A DNA stretch of 64,000 nt from Bradysia coprophila (Eukaryota > Arthropoda > Insecta > Diptera > Sciaridae). This document shows positions 57,324-64,000 of the stretch, piece by piece (position 1 is the first letter of the stretch; every line of letters begins with the position of its first letter). The position numbers were made by a program, and so were the translations under genes. The stretch covers positions 4,763,132 to 4,827,131 of the forward strand of contig NW_023504022.1 in the NCBI RefSeq assembly GCF_014529535.1. The letters are read 5' to 3'. Under the pieces are notes generated by a model. It saw only the letters and a program-made list of their open reading frames with translations. It had not been told where the DNA came from and did no database searches.

Positions 57324-59265
57324 TTCAGTGATGATATTTGTAACTTACGTAGCCTGTGTGCAATAGTGATATAAACGATTTGCACTAGTGCGATAAAAGC
57401 CACGTGTTACTGAAGTTACACTATTATGTTCGGTGTTTATTCGATTTTCTTCATTGCATAAAACGTTGTTGTATGCTGGAATATTATCGCACGAGATGTC
57501 AGATTACCAATCCGAGGCGAAACCTACGTACGATTCGTCTTACATAAATAACTATTACGTCAAAAGGAACAAAAGACCAACAGTATTTTTCCGTGTGACG
57601 TATCGAGTTTTGTTGCCTGTCGTTCCCAGTTGCATTAATTCGGAGTTGAAACGAATAATTAGTTTGACGAATTTGACTAACTTTTGTTGGTAGATGGCGC
57701 ACTAATGATACATAGCTAAATTTATCGAAAATATACCTTCGCACGTCTCTAAGAGGTCTCTATTTCCTGTATTTTTTACGTGGCGATTCGGCAACGGACT
57801 AAGTGCAACAATAGAACTCAACCACAGCGCAAACCTATTAGGCTACCTACATCCCAGTTGATGTCAGAATCGCATTATGTCCAGGTATGAATGAAGCGAT
57901 CACAATTTAAGAAGATCTGATGGCCAAACATCTTATGTTGTTTGATGCGGAAATTAATGTTACACAAATTAGTTTGGAAAGGTTTGAGTTATTGTTTGAT
58001 GAAAACTGTAAGTTTCACAATCCAATTGTCTACAGTAAAGTCTGATCAAGATGTTGAAATCAATTTATAAAACGGAAATTTTGAATTTTTCTTCTGAGTT
58101 CCCGCACCTTTCCGGTAGTGTTTTTCTCATTTGAAAAAGAGTACATACCCGATGAAATAGTAGAGGGTAGTAGATTTGTAGCAATGTCGAAAAATAGTAC
58201 TCTAAAAAGATTACGTCTGTGAACCCTACCTGACGTCATTCTAGCCTAGCCTAGCTAATTTTAATTACAAATTAACTATTTTTTGGGAAATTATTCTCAA
58301 TTATCCAGTAACAAATGGATGGGAAACAAATTGAAACCAACTACAATCACTGTTTATTTACCCTTAGAAATACAGAGTCTGGTTCCTAAGGTAAAATATG
58401 TCGTCCAATTTTACTATCGATTCCATGATTAGCCATCATCAGAATGGAAAATTGTGAATGAAAATTTTCCGAAAGAAACGTATGGGACGGGGACCTCGTG
58501 ACATTTTTTGTGGTGTAGAAAATTCTTATCAAACAATTTCAAACAATGATTATTCGGCCATTGTTCATATTCTGGCTAGAAAATTGAATATTAATTACAG
58601 CTGATGTAGCACAAAAAAATTCAGTTTCGTACTTCGGTGTGCTGTGCAAATATAAACCGTATTCTTCATAAAATTTAAGTTTTTGCTCAAACAATAGAAA
58701 AAATGCAATCGTATGGTGTACCATCGTCTAAATGCCAGCATGTAAAATGTTTGAGTAATTCATTGCGTCAGCTTGATTATAACGATATAAAATGACAATG
58801 CCTAATTCTTCTCGTTACATACATCTCTTTTTGACGGCATTAGTAACTGTTTCGATTAATTACGTAGATGATTACACATCTTGACTCAAGATTCTTGAGC
58901 CTAATAAAGTACTTCGCACTTGATGTCATAAATAACTATTGCATCGAGTTGCATACAACGTTTTATATGCTACTGAGGCATTTAAAGTTTGTCAGTTTTG
59001 CATATTATGATGCTGAGTGGTGTAATAGTTATTTATGTAACAAGAATCGTGTGAATGTATATTATAGCACTGGATGTCAGATTGCCCATCCGAGGTTTGT
59101 ATACGACGTCGTTTGCGATAAGATGTCAACATATGATTCGTGTTGCATTCAACGTTTTATGCAATGAAGAAAATCGAATTAATATCAATCCTTTATGGCA
59201 CTAGTGCGATAAATTGCGTTCATTTAGCATTGCACACAGGCTGCGTAAGTTGTAAATATCCTGAA
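57324..59265. mobile_element. Probable 1.9-kb inverted-repeat element
   Basis: The left end (ttcagtgatgatatttgtaa then cttacgtagcctgtgtgcaat) and the right end (attgcacacaggctgcgtaa then gttgtaaatatcctgaa) are inverted copies. Pairing continues inward through gcactagtgcgataaa, cgattttcttcattgcataa, aacgtt and gatgtcagattaccaatccg. The arms total over 200 bp with gaps. The interior has no transposase frame. No clear TSD was found, so the class is uncertain. Confidence 0.6.
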
Positions 59266-60480
59266 TTGCATCAAAGTATTTGTTCTTAGGACCTCGTAGG
59301 TAAATTTAGGTAGGGCATAGTAGGGATGAATTCTCCCACAACAAAAACCTAAAATTGGATAGTCAAAAAGCGTTCCTCACAAATTGATATTTGATTAAAT
59401 TGGAGGAACAAATGAAGGGATTGGATTGGAGGAATACATGCAGCATAACGTTAACGTTATAATTTCGTATATTTCGTATTCGTTCCTCCAATTTGATCAA
59501 ATATCAATTCTTGCCCAACATTAGTACTTTCTTTCAGCAATCACCTGACACGCAGCAGCATAAAATAGTGTACTACCATACCCTGCAATTCCGTATAAAG
59601 ACCCAGTATGAAACAGTATTCTGCCATACCCGGCAATTTCGTGTGCAGCAGGATACTGCTAAACACTTAATAGTATTTTTCGTACCAAGACAGGGAAGGA
59701 CAATTTTTTGTGCTAGCGAAGCGAGGAAGGAAAATTAGGACGTGTGCTGAAAAAATCCATTTCCTGTCGAGGTACGAAAAGCGATTTGTGCACACAAAAA
59801 ATCGTAAAGAAATCAATTTTCCCGCACGATAAATATCGTCTGCTGACCATATGGTCAGTTCAGGCCTGCCTATTCGACAGCCAATCAAAATTTGCATTAG
59901 ATGTTCTGATGATGAAAGAAATCTTCCTGTACCAGAAAATTTAATTGGTAGATTCACAAGAGACTATAAAGATATGGTAAGAAAGTTGCTAAAAGTTCAT
60001 TTGAAATCTGTGCCTATATGGCCATTCAATTGGTTCCAAAACAATTGGTCATAGATCTGTTAAACAATATAAGCAATGCGAGTTCGGTTGAAGTAATAAA
60101 AATTCTGTAACATGTGCCGATGATATATTTTTTTACTTCCACATTTGAAAAATATTTGCATTACGTTTATTATCCGCCAATTGTGTCAATATTCTCAAAA
60201 ATTAATCGCAACAAAATTTTTAGATTTTAATTTAAGTCGCCACGTGCGTCTTATGATGTTATAACGAATTTTGTTTCAAATTTTATTCACTAGGTCCCAC
60301 CTTTTGGGCGGGTCAGGTCCATTGACTCACACTTTTCTAAATGTATTTTTGACGTATTCATAAAAACTTGTCACATTTAATACATAATATGTTTACTATA
60401 TTAATGACTCCACGCAAATGACAGTAAAATTTGACACTTTTTCAGCTCTCATAAATCGTTATAAATTTTCAATTTTCAAG
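59266..60480. other. Spacer with small foldbacks
   Basis: An inverted repeat lies at about 59380-59506 (attgatatttgattaaattg / caatttgatcaaatatcaat). Another lies at 59665-59783 (tttttcgtaccaagacaggg / cctgtcgaggtacgaaaa). No supported gene. Confidence 0.5.
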
Positions 60481-60487
60481 ATTTTCA

Positions 60488-61432
60488 ATCAACCTCAAAT
60501 GATGATCTATGATCTATGTCTTCTAAGTCGGTAACTTGACGCTCTTCTTCCATACTGACCGCATTCGGTTGCGGTGTAACAGCTGAGCTCATTGCACCAA
60601 CGAGACGTGTATTCGAGTTGACAACATCCTCAAATGCCTTTAATCTCGAGTCAATAAAATCGAATCCACGGGCCACTTCACGCCTGAATTTGTCAAAATC
60701 ATCGCGTACTTGGGATAAATGTCCAGCATAGGTGTCATTCAGGTTATTGGCAACCTGCAGACCTCGTTGCTCGTTGGACAGTTTCGCGAATCTCAGACTC
60801 ACTAGTCGATGCTCTCACGAACATGTGGATTAAATGTGGTGGGGGTGCGTTGTGTATCATTTCGTCTTGCACATGCGGTGGGGCCGACTGAATTGCATTC
60901 GCCCACATCTGCCAAACAGAAACATTGGCTGCGAATATTCCTTGATGTTCTTTTTTTAGAATCTCTACCATCGCCATGAGTGATTGTGTACTATCAGCAT
61001 TAGCACGGTCTCGCTGCTCGGGCTGCAATAGCTTCGCAGTAAATTTCCCGTGGATGCTTTTGTTGCAAATCTGGCGGCCATACACATGGACCATCACATT
61101 GACATGTCTGTTACGTAAACGAGCCCGCAAAGTGTTGCTGAGTTGGTCAACCATATAGGCCTTCCTGGCGACCGTGGCGACCCGATCTTGCAAAATGATG
61201 AAATTTTCGATCTCTTCTCTCAAAGGCTCGTACTCCATTCGACGTCGTCACCTTTGACGATCACTTCACGCTTAATAAGCAGAACTGCCCTATCCCAAAT
61301 AGCATCCAGAATATCAATCACATTTTCGCCGGACACAATAACTTCTTCATCACTGGTTAGAGATTTCTGCCCGACAAATTCTTTCTTTTGGAAAAAACAA
61401 ATGATCGAAAAGGTAGCGTCGGTCGCATCCAT
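60488..61432 (-). pseudogene. Unidentified gene with two frameshifts
   Basis: Three minus-strand frames follow one another in order with coding-like composition. 61432-61220 starts MDATDATFSIICFFQKKEF. About 61238-60800 reads YEPLREEIENFIILQDRV, VNVMVHVYGRQ and WQMWANAIQSAPPHVQDEM. About 60800-60485 reads SLRFAKLSNEQRGLQVANN, LSQVRDDFDKFRREVARGF and ends DHRSSFEVD with a stop. The frame changes near 61236 and near 60800, each explained by a small indel; no splice sites are needed. The last part is rich in charged heptads and could be a coiled coil. Total about 310 aa if joined. I do not recognise the family. It may be a decayed transposon protein or a horizontally acquired gene; neither can be shown here. 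Confidence 0.55.
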
Positions 61433-62945
61433 GCTGGAACAATTTAGTATTTGTAGAATTGCATAAGCAAAAGTTGGTATTTACGCACTAAGAGCTTACT
61501 TACTTTCTAAGTACCGCTGATTTCAGACAAATAAAAATTGTTGCAAATATCAGTGTACCAGCTTGCGATTGTTCAAAACACGTGTAGTTTTTTCACTTTA
61601 AGAAAATCGTTCAAAATTGACAGTTCGCAATTTTTCGCAATTTGTAGGAGAGAAATGAGAGACAAGAGAAAGTCGGAAACTAGAGTAAAACGGCAATATC
61701 CTATTTTATGAGCGAAAACTAGACAACAACAGTTGAACTTGTCAATAATTTCCATTTATCCATCTAGAGAGCCGATTTATCCGTCTAGATAAACAACTGT
61801 GGCGTCACAACATGGCGCGACTCGAGTATGATAAAAATTATATCGAACTTACCCTTATCACAAATTTCTAAATAATTTATTCGAAGTCTTTTTGGAAATT
61901 CTCTTCGGTCTAGTTTCCTGAATCATCTATTGTCGACGTTGTATCATTTTGTAACCAAATATTTACAAATAAATTATTTATTTTCTGTTTAAATTTTGAC
62001 AAGCTTAAATCTGGCTGACCACTTACAGTAAAGTAGTCCAAATCTGTAACTAAATATTTATGATATTTTTATATAAGGATAATGACAATGCTTCGGGGAC
62101 CAAGACACATAGGTAAATAACTATTCTCTTTTATGGTACATACCCTCGAAATTCCAGACTGATTTATTTAGGGCTCGGAACAATTAGTTCTGACCTGATC
62201 TAAAACTGAAAAAGGCCATTTGAAATTTTCAGTTTCAGATATCTAGTGACCTGATCTGTAATCTGAAAACATATAACAGATCGATCTGAAAATTCGAAAT
62301 TTGAATCTGATCTGAAATTTTTCGGATCAAGCTGAAAATCGGTTATAATCAAATGAAATTGATTGGACTGATTGAATAAAATACATTGTGAAGAAAAGTT
62401 TAAAATTTTGACATTTTCAATTTGATTGCAGACCGCTCAGAGATCACTCCAGATCATCCAGATTCAGTCAGATCAGATTTCAAGAGATGTTTACAGTTCG
62501 AGAGCTGCACACCGACTGATGAAATTATTCGGGTTTCTTGACGGTTTATAATTTGGTAGTTGACTACCAAACTGATAAAATTGAGGTTAAAGATGTTTAT
62601 CTATTTTCTCATCTCACTAAAACAGTCGACGATATCATATAATACGTAGTATTAACAATGAGACAAATTAGGGTGTTATATAAGAGTGAAATATAAAAAA
62701 TAGAAGAACAATTGATAGATAGTATGCAAACAGTCAGTATGTAATGATCTTTGATGTAATGTCGTCAGCGGTTCGATGATTCCCAGATTGCGCGTCATTG
62801 GTCCATCTGAAAAGAAAGATTAGTTGGTAGCTTATTTATTGAACAATTAACAAATAGGACGATATTTTTAACGTTACGAATTGGCAACGGACTATTAGAA
62901 TATCTACGAGTAAGTGCTACATAGAAAGCGAATGAAGGAAAAATA
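61433..62945. other. Spacer, no gene seen
   Basis: AT-rich. 62190-62480 is a low-complexity stretch built from variants of gatctgaaaat and gacctgatct. It includes one more copy of the phrase gtaaataactatt (62112). No coding signal. Confidence 0.45.
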
Positions 62946-62949
62946 ATCT

Positions 62950-63023
62950 TGCCCAGCCGGGGGTTTGAACACAGGACCTCTCGATTATGAGTCGAGAGCT
63001 CTAGCGCGCCAAAGCCTCGGGTT
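62950..63023 (-). pseudogene. tRNA-Met(CAT)-like sequence, tRNA pseudogene or SINE head
   Basis: On the minus strand a 7-bp stem closes a 7-nt loop CTCATAA (CTCTCGA-CTCATAA-TCGAGAG), placing CAT as anticodon. It is followed by a T-arm-like TGTGTTCAAACCCCCGG and GCTGGGC. The D-arm region (TGGCGCGCTAGAGC) resembles a pol III A box. The 5' acceptor strand (cccgaggc) does not pair with GCTGGGC, so it is not an intact tRNA. Pol III boxes plus a non-tRNA continuation suggest a SINE head. Confidence 0.55.
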
Positions 63024-63139
63024 CACATTAGGTAGCCCGAGTAGAAATATTTTTCGAGTTGAGATGTCTGAAATCCTCACACATTTTAATATGGGAGTGA
63101 GATATCTGATTTCGACAGATATAGACATGTTTGAGACAT

Positions 63140-63706
63140 TTGTAGCGCTTCTGTAGCGCTGAGGACTCGTGAGACATGTGTGATATTGAGACTTTTATGA
63201 GACATGAGGACTTGAGTGAGACTTTTTTTAGTTTTCTAGTGAGACATTGAAGACGTTGTGAGACTTTATGGAGACTTTTGTGAGCCACTGATGACATTGT
63301 GAGACATTGAGGACTTCTCGTGAGACTTAGAAGAGAGTTTTGTGAGACATTGAGGACATTATGAGACTTATAAGAGGGTCTTGTGAGACATTGAGGACTT
63401 CTCGTGAGACATCGAGGGCGTTGTTAGACTAAGAAGAGAGTTTTGTGAGAAATTGAGGACTGGTGAGACATTAACGACTGGTGAGATATTGAGAACTGGT
63501 GAGACATTGAGGACTGGTGAGACATTGAGGACTGGTGAGACATTGAGGCCTGGTGAGACATTGAGGACTGGTGAGACATTGAGGCCTGGTGAGACATTGA
63601 GGACTTTGTGAGTGTTTTTTAATCGAAAAAAAATATATGAGAAATTTTTGCCTACTTTCTTACTAAGTCCTCAATGTCTCACCAGTCCTCAATGTCTCAC
63701 CAGTTG
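63140..63706. repeat. 18-bp minisatellite with an inverted partner
   Basis: The unit gtgagacattgaggactg is repeated with increasing regularity from about 63140; 63440-63612 is almost perfect, with gcctg/ggactg variants. After a short unique gap (63613-63660) the unit returns in reverse complement (cagtcctcaatgtctcac) at 63665-63706. The two together could form a hairpin. Non-coding. Confidence 0.9.
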
Positions 63707-63945
63707 TCAATGTATTATTCTCACTGATACTTTTCTGCCTACATCCTTCCTCACTGAGTCTTCATTGCCTTCATTTCGTTTTCGTTAATCTCACTTAGAT
63801 TATTGCGTTCGTTATCATCTTCATATTTTATGGAGAGATGGCAGCACCCTTCATTTTTGTTTATAATTCGCTAATCTGAAATGAGAAATTTGCTTGGAAA
63901 TTTGTTATTTTTTTATTTGAAAATTACCTTATTTTGATGACTTTT
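63707..63945. other. Spacer, nothing recognised
   Basis: AT-rich, no coding frame or structure seen between the minisatellite and the 5S-like sequence. Confidence 0.4.
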
Positions 63946-64000
63946 GCGGTCACCCACCTAAGTACTAACCGCGCCGATTGATGCTTAACCTAGATATCCG
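63946..64000 (-). rRNA. 5S rRNA-like sequence, partial and diverged, cut by window edge
   Basis: The plus-strand phrase gcggtcacccacctaagtac followed by taaccgcgcc and gattgatgcttaacc matches the reverse complement of the internal-promoter part of insect 5S rRNA (GGTTAGTACTTAGATGGGGGACCGC region). Mismatches such as gattgatgc for gacgctgc argue for a pseudogene or a 5S-derived SINE rather than a working gene. The rest lies outside the window. Confidence 0.6.

Noticed and set aside
63440..63612. CRISPR-like repeat array
   Set aside because: The 18-bp units are directly tandem without spacers and the DNA is eukaryotic; it is a minisatellite.

Overview
This is eukaryotic nuclear DNA from an insect, most likely a lower (nematoceran) dipteran. 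The genes have 56-70 bp GT-AG introns. The window carries a Contactin with the insect layout (C-type lectin domain, six Ig, four FN3, GPI signal), a Sirt1 and a very long thymine DNA glycosylase. The AT-rich space between genes is packed with short DNA transposons. I cannot name the genus from sequence alone; a fungus-gnat-like fly is my guess.

Layout. 1-526 (+): C-terminal part of a TRMT10C-type tRNA methyltransferase (mitochondrial RNase P subunit 1). 1142-4305 (-): complete five-exon Sirt1, 743 aa as I splice it. 7723-12315 (+): complete seven-exon Contactin, 1406 aa. 13.75-15.3 kb (-): decayed LINE lacking its RNase H domain. 15.3-23.3 kb: decayed repeats, including three hAT-like elements with recognisable target-site duplications (TSDs) and a broken C2H2 zinc-finger gene. 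23421-24605 (+): F-box protein gene. 24.6-33.5 kb: repeats, including a 2.05 kb hAT-like element that split an old copy of a Contactin exon. 33529-40166 (-): five-exon thymine DNA glycosylase (Thd1-like, 1271 aa) with AT-hooks and Gln/His tracts. 43.4-44.3 kb (+): truncated RTE-type LINE. 44597-56275 (-): a secreted repeat protein spread over 37 exons. 56.3-64 kb: repeats, a frameshifted unidentified gene, a tRNA-Met-like element, an 18-bp minisatellite and the edge of a 5S rRNA-like sequence.

The most unusual item is the 37-exon gene. After a signal-peptide exon, 32 exons are each exactly 54 bp, phase 0, and each encodes one 18-residue repeat of the form (I/V)(I/V)GxD(I/V)GGDVxQxGVG(Q/N)x. 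One exon appears to equal one turn of a predicted beta-solenoid. The Q-x-G-x-G-N core looks like the repeat of bacterial curlins. In the middle of the gene two repeat types alternate, and 234-bp two-exon blocks with their introns have been duplicated recently. I do not recognise the protein; it may be an extracellular structural or silk-like protein, but that is inference.

The housekeeping genes (mitochondrial tRNA processing, deacetylation, base excision repair/demethylation, septate-junction adhesion) are not functionally linked to each other. All splice models are by eye from GT-AG sites, reading frame and remembered homologues; no search was run.
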